Source: Methanosarcinales archaeon (GTDB lineage Archaea; Halobacteriota; Methanosarcinia; Methanosarcinales; Methanocomedenaceae). From it: 8,827 nucleotides of DNA. The notes below the pieces were generated by a model. It had not been told where the DNA came from. It made no database searches and saw only the letters and a list, made by a program, of their open reading frames with translations. The stretch spans positions 1-8,827 of the forward strand of contig DUIM01000173.1 in NCBI GenBank assembly GCA_013330355.1. Reading direction: 5' to 3'. Positions 1 through 4,965 of this stretch are shown piece after piece. Numbering within the stretch: position 1 is the first letter of the stretch; each line of letters starts with the position of its first letter. Position numbers and translations under genes: made by a program.

Positions 1-81
1 GGTGGTTGTTCATAGTTATCACTTGATTTGTCCGGTTGACTATTCAATGTTTTGATGACAACCCATCAAAGATGGTCAGCC

Positions 82-177
82 TCACTTATCAGACCCATTT
101 CTATTTTCCATACCCGGGCAGATCAGAAAACCCCGGGCGCTTCGGATTATTTCAACAGTAAGCTCTTTAACAGTCAT
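82..177 (-). CDS. Short hypothetical ORF, possible leaderless gene start or remnant
   Basis: This 31-codon frame on the minus strand begins MTVKELTVEI and stops at TGA (84-82). I do not recognise it. The reason to list it is its position: a good TATA-like box (TATAAAAATA on the minus strand, 200-191) lies roughly 20-25 bases before the ATG, as in archaeal leaderless transcripts, and no Shine-Dalgarno is visible. Beyond the stop, another minus-strand frame stays open to the window edge, so this could be the 5' end of a gene broken by a frameshift. It could equally be chance in decayed DNA. Confidence 0.2.
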   Translation of the reverse strand: MTVKELTVEIIRSARGFLICPGMENRNGSDK

Positions 178-190
178 GCTAATGGCCAAA

Positions 191-200
191 TATTTTTATA
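191..200 (-). promoter_or_regulatory. TATA-like box for the short minus-strand ORF
   Basis: On the minus strand this reads TATAAAAATA, with an A-rich stretch just upstream that could serve as a BRE. It sits about 14-23 bases before the ATG at 177. Prediction is by motif and spacing only. Confidence 0.25.
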
Positions 201-210
201 CTTTTTGAAC

Positions 211-604
211 TTACCCAAAAATAACCAGGAACAGCCATGCCGGAATGAAAAATATATTATCCTGCATTTTTAACAGGTCCTTTGTTATTACAATCCCATA
301 TTTCGGTTTAAACCGTTCCATAAATCTTATAACACCTTTTAGTTCCTTCAATGCTACTTCATTCCTGAATTTTACTTCTATGGGGATATTCCCATGGATG
401 AAATCAACTTCATACTTGTCTTTCCAATAAAATAGCCTGGTGTTAACATTAGATTGTTGGCCCATTAAATGTGATGCAACCGCACCTTCTATATCCCTGG
501 AAAATACTTCATCCCCCAACATGGTTTCACCAAGAAGAGCATTTCTAAGTCCGGTATCTGCAATGTAATATTTTTTTTTCTACCATAACAACAATAAAAT
601 TCAT
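211..604 (-). pseudogene. C-terminal remnant of a DUF4143-type archaeal ATPase (5' truncated, frameshifted)
   Basis: The intact 103-codon part (522-211) resembles the C-terminal end of the AAA+ ATPase/DUF4143 family. It shows a YYIADTGLRNALLG-like stretch just upstream, then LFYWKDKYEVDFI, IPIEVKFRNE, a YGIVITKD segment and the usual hydrophobic end FIPAWLFLV. The EVDFI...IPIEVK pair matches the PD-(D/E)XK-like core known for this domain. In frame with it, coding signal continues upstream to the A9 run (T571-579 on the plus strand). There one extra A shifts the frame, and dropping one A joins it to a frame starting MNFIVVMVEKK at 604. Full members are about 400 residues with an N-terminal P-loop domain, which is absent here. 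So this is a fragment even if the homopolymer shift is a sequencing error. These proteins are often mobile or toxin/defence-like accessory genes. Function is probably lost. Confidence 0.6.
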
Positions 605-777
605 GTTAGTGATTATCTGCTTGTAATATAGTCTGCTGCATGACAATCAATAAAATATTAACCGGTCGAATTCTCATATATTTGATGGACGAAATTGATT
701 ACCTGACTTCAAACGCTTTTTATTCAACTATTTGAATAATATTCATAACCGAACGATTTCGAAGAGTATATGTAGGC
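605..777. other. Noncoding region upstream of ftr
   Basis: No credible gene was seen. It holds AT-rich DNA with two small perfect inverted repeats, ATTCAA-CTAT-TTGAAT at 722-737 and CGAA-CGAT-TTCG at 751-762. It also has several TATA-like stretches (CATATATTTG near 675-684, TTTTTATT near 717-724). Some of this is likely the ftr control region. Confidence 0.4.
764..772 (+). promoter_or_regulatory. Candidate TATA box of ftr
   Basis: The stretch GAGTATATG lies about 40 bases before the ftr ATG and is preceded by a CGAAG stretch that fits an archaeal BRE. It would place the transcript start near 795, inside the inverted repeat 778-799. Other TATA-like stretches further upstream (717-745) are possible and would give a longer leader. 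Confidence 0.3.
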
Positions 778-799
778 ACTAGTAAAATCAGTTACTAGT
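778..799 (+). repeat. Perfect 8-bp inverted repeat (ACTAGTAA) ahead of ftr
   Basis: ACTAGTAA, a 6-base spacer AATCAG, and TTACTAGT form a perfect inverted repeat ending 10 bases before the ftr start codon. As DNA it could be an operator for a dimeric regulator. As RNA it would be a hairpin immediately before the weak ribosome site AGGG (800-803). The symmetry is seen directly; the regulatory role is inferred. Confidence 0.55.
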
Positions 800-809
800 A
801 GGGATATAT

Positions 810-1706
810 ATGGAATTAAATGGTATAGAAATCGAAGATACTTTTGCAGAAGCTTTTCCTATAAAGATCGCAAGGGTTTTGATAACAGGAGCTACAGAAC
901 GATGGGCCCTTGTGGCAGCCAGAGAAGCCACAGGTTTTGGCACATCAGTGATCGCATGCCCGGCAGAAGCAGGGATCGAGAAAGTTGTTGGCGGGGATGA
1001 AACCCCTGACGGCAGACCTGGTGTGTACATACAGATATGTACTTTCGGGTACAAGGCCATGGATGAACAACTACTGAACAGGCTTGGACAGTGCGTACTT
1101 ACAGCACCTACTGCCCATATGTTCAATGGGCTGCCAGATGCCGAGAAGCAATTTGATACAGGCTTTAAGCTCAAATTCTTCGGGGACGGAATAGAGTCCG
1201 AACTCGATGTGGGTGGCAGGAAATCATACGCTGTTCCGATGATGGAAGGTGATTTTATCACAGAGCACAGTATCGGTGCCGTGGAGGGCATTGCCGGTGG
1301 TAATTTCTTTATGCTGGCAGATAACCAGATGGCTGCCCTGGCCGCAGCCGAAGTGGCAGTGGATGCTATCGCTGAAGTTGAAGGCGTAATTACACCCTTC
1401 CCCGGCGGCATTGTTGCCAGCGGTTCAAAGGTCGGTGCAAATAATTACTCATTCATGAAGGCCACTTCAAATGAGAAGTTCTCGCCCAGTGTCAAGGATA
1501 AAGTAGAAGGTAGCAATGTACCTGCTGATGTGAACGGCATCTATGAGATTGTCATCAACGGACTGGATACGAAAGTAATCTCAGAGGCAATGCTGGCAGG
1601 CATTAAAGCTGCGGTACAGATACCAGGCATGAAGAAAATAACTGCCGGTAATTTCGGCGGTAAACTGGGACCCCATAAATTTAATCTGCACGATATAGTC
1701 AAGTGA
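810..1706 (+). CDS. ftr: Formylmethanofuran:tetrahydromethanopterin formyltransferase
   Basis: Ftr moves the formyl group from formylmethanofuran to tetrahydromethanopterin (or tetrahydrosarcinapterin). This is the second step of CO2 reduction to methane, and it runs in reverse in methane or methyl oxidation. It is a soluble cytoplasmic enzyme, usually a homotetramer. The 298-residue product matches the family length (just under 300). It carries hallmark segments throughout: IEIEDTFAEAF near the N-terminus, EATGFGTSVIACPAEAGI (about 39-56), ETPDGRPGVYIQI, LLNRLGQCVLTAPTA, KLKFFGDGIESE, GGNFFMLADNQMA, ITPFPGGIVASGSKVG, VYEIVING-like YEIVINGLD, and GNFGGKLGPHKFNLHD at the C-terminus. The ATG has only a weak AGGG ribosome site 6 bases upstream, but the protein aligns from residue 1. 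The gene is monocistronic: an inverted repeat precedes it and a terminator closes it. It is intact, with no sign of transfer. Confidence 0.97.
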   Translation: MELNGIEIEDTFAEAFPIKIARVLITGATERWALVAAREATGFGTSVIACPAEAGIEKVVGGDETPDGRPGVYIQICTFGYKAMDEQLLNRLGQCVLTAPTAHMFNGLPDAEKQFDTGFKLKFFGDGIESELDVGGRKSYAVPMMEGDFITEHSIGAVEGIAGGNFFMLADNQMAALAAAEVAVDAIAEVEGVITPFPGGIVASGSKVGANNYSFMKATSNEKFSPSVKDKVEGSNVPADVNGIYEIVINGLDTKVISEAMLAGIKAAVQIPGMKKITAGNFGGKLGPHKFNLHDIVK

Positions 1707-1736
1707 GACCCCTGGGTCTCACCTTTCCTTTTTTTT
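1703..1736 (+). terminator. Intrinsic-type terminator of ftr
   Basis: GTGAGACC, a 4-base loop and GGTCTCAC form a perfect GC-rich stem (the central C/G can extend it to 9), followed within 6 bases by a run of eight T (1729-1736). The stem starts one base before the ftr TGA, so stop codon and terminator overlap. Archaea often terminate on T-tracts alone, so the hairpin may be an added feature. Confidence 0.75.
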
Positions 1737-1911
1737 CGATTCAATTAGCGGGTATTGGCTGGTAATGGACCGGTCCTGAATGAGATACTTTCCAGGCGGC
1801 AGTTTTTCCCAGGTTCATATCTAACGTTCAAATCCTTGTTCATCAATACTCTTGGTGACATATACAATAAGATCTCGCGATATCGTGAATCTATGATAAA
1901 TAGAGCCTGTT
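1737..1911. other. Convergent intergenic region between ftr and yhbY
   Basis: No gene was seen. It contains an imperfect palindrome, GATCTCGCGATATCGTGAATC-like, at 1871-1891 (arms pair with one bulged C, centre CGATATCG) and the hairpin at 1898-1917 listed separately. Both lie just past the yhbY stop on the minus strand and may mark its 3' end. Confidence 0.4.
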
Positions 1912-1917
1912 CTATTT
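1898..1917 (-). terminator. Hairpin over the yhbY stop codon, possible 3' end
   Basis: AAATAGA and TCTATTT form a perfect 7-bp inverted repeat around a 6-base loop, and one arm contains the yhbY TAG. Downstream on the minus strand there is no long T-run, so termination here is uncertain. The arrangement mirrors ftr, where the terminator stem also covers the stop. Confidence 0.35.
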
Positions 1918-2172
1918 GCGATATAATACTGCACTACTTCCTCTGATTTCGATAAGCTGGGATCCGGTACGTTTTGCAAGTTCCTCGGCAATGGCCTTGC
2001 GGTCCATATCTTCCAGTGCCGATTTTAATATCTTTACCTTTACCAGTTTATTTTGTTTTAGCTGTCTGAGCAGTTCCTCGATCAGCGAATCACTAACACC
2101 GTTTTTTCCTATGTTTAATAAAGGTGTTAAGTGGGCTGCATCACGTTTTAGGTTAAATATATCCATTTTCAT
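1912..2172 (-). CDS. YhbY/CRM-domain RNA-binding protein
   Basis: This 86-residue protein consists of a single CRM (CRS1-YhbY) domain, a KH-like RNA-binding fold linked to pre-50S ribosome particles in bacteria and found as stand-alone proteins in archaea. Visible signs are the N-terminal helix region LKRDAAHLTPLLN, the loop IGKNGVSDSLIEEL with GKNG at 22-25, KLVKVKIL, the helix AIAEELAKRTGSQLIEI, and the typical end RGSSAVLYRK. I chose the ATG at 2172 because it overlaps the Roadblock gene stop as ATGA (2172-2169), a usual translational-coupling arrangement. A GTG at 2181 and an ATG at 2166 are alternatives. It is the last gene of the four-gene minus-strand operon. Its link to the KaiC-like and Roadblock genes may be only operon neighbourhood. 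Confidence 0.85.
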   Translation of the reverse strand: MKMDIFNLKRDAAHLTPLLNIGKNGVSDSLIEELLRQLKQNKLVKVKILKSALEDMDRKAIAEELAKRTGSQLIEIRGSSAVLYRK

Positions 2173-2439
2173 CCAAACCACAATAAAAATAACTTTCCAT
2201 GTTCTGATTCCACGATCACCCTTTCCGGAATACCTTTACCTAACTCGGTAGTAACAGTTTCTGTTGCACCCGGCATGGTAGTCGACATTACCGCAAAAGT
2301 CTGTGCATATTGCCCCATAGGCATAATTCAATGCCTTCATGCGAAGCCCGTCCCTGCTGGCAGCGGCACTGGCTTTAACTCCGCCTACTCTTTTCAAGTA
2401 AGTAAACACATTATCCAATGCCTCCAAAGTCGAGTCCAT
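2169..2439 (-). pseudogene. Roadblock/LC7-domain protein, frameshifted
   Basis: The frame from ATG 2439 begins MDSTLEALDNVFTYLKRVGG and contains VKASAAASRDGL, the classic first half of a Roadblock/LC7 domain. In that frame the rest (to 2236) is cysteine-rich nonsense. The second half is in another frame from about 2324 to TGA 2169: MPMGQYAQTFAVMSTTMPGA, then TETVTTELGKGIPERVIVES, which fits the helix and strand after the RDGL turn. Removing one base near 2325 joins them into about 89 residues. The upstream ribosome signal GGAG (2454-2451) supports the 2439 start. Roadblock proteins are small scaffold or regulatory partners of NTPases such as MglA/Ras-like GTPases. The product also ends early after HGKLFLLWFG, without the usual last beta strand, so the gene may be decaying in addition to the shift. 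A sequencing indel is the main alternative. No slippery heptamer was noticed at the junction. Confidence 0.75.
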
Positions 2440-2623
2440 TCCTTATGCATCTCCAGTTATTTTTTTCTACCAGCAGTTCAAAAGCTTTAAAAACTACATT
2501 CTTCTCTGTAGCTATTACCGGGATTATAGGTACATCTTCTGGTATATTAAAGTAGACCATGGATTTACCAATAGGAATATCATCTCCCTGAAATTCATCC
2601 GGTCCGGGTATACCTGTTTCCAC
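2411..2623 (-). CDS. Small protein of unknown function in the KaiC-like operon
   Basis: The product is about 70 residues and acidic in its first half. It contains GIPGPDEFQGDDIPIGKS, then a hydrophobic stretch SMVYFNIPEDVPIIPVIA and a helix VVFKAFELLVEK. I do not recognise the family. There is no signal peptide or membrane segment. I chose the GTG at 2623 because GGCGGTGATT (2639-2630), an 8-of-10 match to the archaeal ribosome site GGAGGTGATC, lies 6 bases upstream and runs into the TAG of the ATPase gene. TTG 2641 and GTG 2635 would be worse placed. The present frame overruns the Roadblock start by 29 bases and ends with WRCIRNGLDFGGIG. If one A were lost from the A7 run at 2466-2460, the protein would instead end in ITGDA with TAA at 2445, directly before the Roadblock ATG. 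So its last 16 or so residues are uncertain. Confidence 0.6.
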   Translation of the reverse strand: METGIPGPDEFQGDDIPIGKSMVYFNIPEDVPIIPVIATEKNVVFKAFELLVEKNNWRCIRNGLDFGGIG

Positions 2624-2627
2624 CAAC

Positions 2628-3329
2628 CTAATCACCGCCAATTAAGACCAGATCAGCTCCATCGATAGAATATTTGTACCAGGGTGACGGTTTTTTCCCC
2701 ATTCCCACAACCCTGATAAAATGGTCATCATTCTCCTGTTTTACTTCAATAACACCATCAAAAAGCTGCTTCAAAGTGGCGATGGCCTGGTCGTCGTGCA
2801 TACCATCTTCAACCAGATAAATTCCAATGGCTCCAGCAGCCTTTACCCTGCCTGTAAATACATGCAGGAACCTAAACACGGTCTGGATGTTGGAGTACAT
2901 CAGCATTGTAGAAAGTGAATTGATACACAACCTGGTCTTGCGGATATTCTTTTTCATCCAGAATTCCTCAAGGAACTGACTGATCTTAACCCCGATACCT
3001 GTCAGGTCGACCGGACTGGATGCCCTCTTGATGTTAAAAGTATCGGCTGTGGGCACACCCAGGGTCTTGGTGACACAATCCACAATGCCAATGTGTTCAG
3101 ATGGTATTTCCAGATTATTGTATTCGAACCATTGTAGCACGCTTTCCCCTGGTTCACGGGTAGTGACTATTACGGCTGCTTCCCCATCCTTTAACCCACT
3201 AAAAACAATTTTATTGATGATGGTCTCTTTTCCGCTCATAGGCGGCCCTAACAGCATGATATTCGAACCGGCCCTGATACCCTTGATATTTTCATCTAAT
3301 TTATCTAAACCCAGAAAATAGCCATCCAT
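2628..3329 (-). CDS. KaiC/RAD55-like RecA-superfamily ATPase, single domain
   Basis: This 233-residue protein has one KaiC-type RecA fold and is predicted to be a soluble ATP-binding regulator. The N-terminus has the KaiC-like GLDKLDENIKGIRAG lead-in, then strand and P-loop NIMLLGPPMSGKET (28-36). Next come AAVIVTTREPGESVLQWF (about 51-68), the strand TRLCINSLSTML (132-143) at the Walker B position, and a C-terminal part ending DLVLIGGD. Two key positions differ from the family norm. The residue after the P-loop lysine is Glu35 instead of Ser/Thr (Thr36 follows), and the Walker B aspartate is replaced by Asn137 (I-N-S instead of I-D-S). This suggests weak or absent hydrolysis, though binding may persist. 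GGAG (3341-3338) lies 8 bases before ATG 3329. It is the first gene of an operon with the small orphan, Roadblock and yhbY genes. Known relatives act in archaeal signalling or motility; the specific role here is unknown. Confidence 0.8.
   Translation of the reverse strand: MDGYFLGLDKLDENIKGIRAGSNIMLLGPPMSGKETIINKIVFSGLKDGEAAVIVTTREPGESVLQWFEYNNLEIPSEHIGIVDCVTKTLGVPTADTFNIKRASSPVDLTGIGVKISQFLEEFWMKKNIRKTRLCINSLSTMLMYSNIQTVFRFLHVFTGRVKAAGAIGIYLVEDGMHDDQAIATLKQLFDGVIEVKQENDDHFIRVVGMGKKPSPWYKYSIDGADLVLIGGD
2630..2639 (-). promoter_or_regulatory. Strong Shine-Dalgarno for the small orphan gene
   Basis: GGCGGTGATT on the minus strand matches the archaeal consensus GGAGGTGATC at 8 of 10 positions, 6 bases before GTG 2623. 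It overlaps the last codons and stop of the KaiC-like gene, which couples the two and fixes the start. Confidence 0.6.
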
Positions 3330-3399
3330 ATTTTATTCTCCATAAGTAAGTTGTAAACAATTGCAAATATTATTTTTGTATTGCCATCATTTGAGTTTC

Positions 3400-3416
3400 A
3401 ATATATATTTTATTTA
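3400..3416 (-). promoter_or_regulatory. TATA box of the KaiC-like operon
   Basis: On the minus strand AATAAAATATATATTG is a strong archaeal TATA element. It would start transcription near 3376, giving a leader of roughly 45 bases that contains the GGAG site. It is the only clear promoter between truD and the ATPase. Confidence 0.5.
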
Positions 3417-3417
3417 C

Positions 3418-3450
3418 TAATGTTATACTAGCATATTAATGTTATAATAG
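3418..3450 (-). repeat. Two 14-bp direct repeats upstream of the operon TATA box
   Basis: TAATGTTATACTAG (3418-3431) and TAATGTTATAATAG (3437-3450) match at 13 of 14 positions, with starts 19 bases apart. A partial third copy, TAATGTATG, follows directly at 3451. Seen from the operon they lie immediately upstream of its TATA/BRE, a usual place for activator sites in archaea. Chance similarity in AT-rich DNA is the alternative. Confidence 0.5.
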
Positions 3451-3525
3451 TAATGTATGTAATGATTTTGAAAATTTACTTACTATTTATTAAGCTTTCA
3501 CACCATATATATTTATTACCCGTTA

Positions 3526-4866
3526 TTATCCCTTTTGGAATTGGTTTGTAGCCGGGTCGCTCTTCATATATTCACGCAGCACTGTTGTGGCATATGCTCC
3601 CCTTGGCAGGTCAAATTCCAGTTCCACTGCCGTAAATTCCTTGTTCAATTTGTCTTCTGTCACTTTACATTCCAGGTTTACCGGAATGACAATCTCACGG
3701 CGCAGTCCTTTACTGGCAAGTCCAGGCACTGCGGGTATCCTGAATCCTTCAGTATCCACCTGTTCCTCTTCTATTACTGCCTGCTCAATCTCACGGAACA
3801 GTCCTCCTGACATAGGCGTTTCATACCCAATAATAGGTCCGGTCACAAACGCACGACCTCTTTGCAGCAGGTTATTGATGCCATCCAGTGTATCCTCGTC
3901 TACATTCTGTATCCTTGTCGGGTCAGGAAGCCCAGCCGCATTCTTGAAACAGACGATATCCCCTGGAAACGCCTTGTTGATGGGCAGGCCCCTTTCCAGA
4001 CGACGGCTGAGTATGAGATTGAACAGGTATGACTGGTATGCATGCACGAACATTTTCCTAAGATTTGGGGACAGCGCAATGAAAGCACCTGCGTAGTCCC
4101 CTGGTTTTTCTACCAGCTTGCTCATCATTGCGCGCTCATACCTGAGGTACAGGGGGAACTTCCCAAGTCCGCCCTTGAAGTCAAGTGTATCCAGCACATA
4201 CTGCCGGGCCTGTCTGGCTTTTTCTGACTCACCGGGATATGGGCGGGCTATGTACTCAAGGGCTGCCCCCTCAATGTCACCTTCCACAAGTTTGCGGCCC
4301 ACAATGTGGGTTATGGGGCGCTGGATGCCGAATCGCTGGATGCCGAAAAAGTTTGGAACGCCGCCCATGGCTTTGGTCTGTGATGTGGTAAGGCCCACCA
4401 TAGCGTCCACCTCGTCCACCGGCTGCGCTATCTGGCGCACTATGATCTTGAATCTATTTCCCCACAGGTCTCCCAGGCTCACTTTCTTATTAGAACGGCC
4501 CATGGCAGTAATGGTAACATCCCTTAACCTTATACGCTCAAGTTCCCCGGGGTCCATGTCATATATGCTGATCTTCTGGGTGGTCAGGGCCTGTTTGTCC
4601 TTGGTGCCTGCCCAGCCTATGCGCTGCTGGCTGATGTGGAGTATGCGGGAGATGTCCCGTACCAGGTGGTGGGTGTCCCAGTTTTTTTTTTCGAGGGTGC
4701 AGATGAGGTATTTGCCTAAGTCTTGTTCTTCACGGTTGGTAAGCTCTTGTACTATGAAATCTTCCGGGACCTGTCTTATGGTTCCGCCAGTGCCGGGTGT
4801 GGTGGTGGCGTATACTGTTATGCCTGTATTTTGTTCGATTTTTGGGGGGCTGGGGGGTGTGGTCAT
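3526..4866 (-). CDS. truD: tRNA pseudouridine(13) synthase TruD
   Basis: TruD isomerises a uridine in RNA, classically U13 of tRNA, to pseudouridine. The 446-residue length fits archaeal TruD, which carries the extra TRUD insertion domain. The N-terminal part has the conserved IRQVPEDFIVQEL (about 30-42). The catalytic motif GTKDKQA lies at 87-93 with Asp90 the expected nucleophile. The second family motif NFFGIQRFG is at 172-180, and the body (about 155-370) is the TRUD domain. The C-terminus ends GAYATTVLREYMKS, followed by a tandem TAA TAA. No Shine-Dalgarno is visible before ATG 4866, so the low-complexity first dozen residues (MTTPPSPPKI) are the least certain part. The gene stands alone on the minus strand, divergent from the PAS/GAF gene and followed by the separate promoter of the KaiC-like operon. 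A long A-run inside the coding region (near 4682-4690) keeps the frame. Confidence 0.95.
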   Translation of the reverse strand: MTTPPSPPKIEQNTGITVYATTTPGTGGTIRQVPEDFIVQELTNREEQDLGKYLICTLEKKNWDTHHLVRDISRILHISQQRIGWAGTKDKQALTTQKISIYDMDPGELERIRLRDVTITAMGRSNKKVSLGDLWGNRFKIIVRQIAQPVDEVDAMVGLTTSQTKAMGGVPNFFGIQRFGIQRPITHIVGRKLVEGDIEGAALEYIARPYPGESEKARQARQYVLDTLDFKGGLGKFPLYLRYERAMMSKLVEKPGDYAGAFIALSPNLRKMFVHAYQSYLFNLILSRRLERGLPINKAFPGDIVCFKNAAGLPDPTRIQNVDEDTLDGINNLLQRGRAFVTGPIIGYETPMSGGLFREIEQAVIEEEQVDTEGFRIPAVPGLASKGLRREIVIPVNLECKVTEDKLNKEFTAVELEFDLPRGAYATTVLREYMKSDPATNQFQKG

Positions 4867-4935
4867 TGGTGTGTTGATTGGAGTTGATGCTTGATGTAAG
4901 TTTTTGTGAATACTTTACACTGTCATACGCTATTG

Positions 4936-4942
4936 TTAAATA
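4936..4942 (+). promoter_or_regulatory. TATA-like box for a leaderless PAS/GAF transcript
   Basis: TTAAATA lies 24-30 bases before ATG 4966, and no Shine-Dalgarno precedes the start. Together these fit leaderless transcription. The 99-base gap 4867-4965 must also hold the truD promoter on the other strand, which I could not place. Confidence 0.35.
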
Positions 4943-4965
4943 GGCAATAATAGAACATATTACAT

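Noticed and set aside
113..137. Two CCCGGG blocks as a possible terminator hairpin
   Set aside because: The blocks are self-palindromic 6-mers whose flanks do not pair, and no T-run follows.
52..273. 73-codon plus-strand frame at the left edge
   Set aside because: No ribosome site and no protein-like pattern; it runs into the opposite-strand DUF4143 remnant.
788..1411. 207-codon minus-strand frame opposite ftr
   Set aside because: It is the complement of a highly conserved enzyme gene; the Ser/Pro/Ala-rich translation has no recognisable pattern.
4118..4894. 258-codon plus-strand open frame opposite truD
   Set aside because: It is antisense to a clear TruD with catalytic motifs; the translation is rich in Met, Arg and Ser with no domain sense, typical of a shadow frame.
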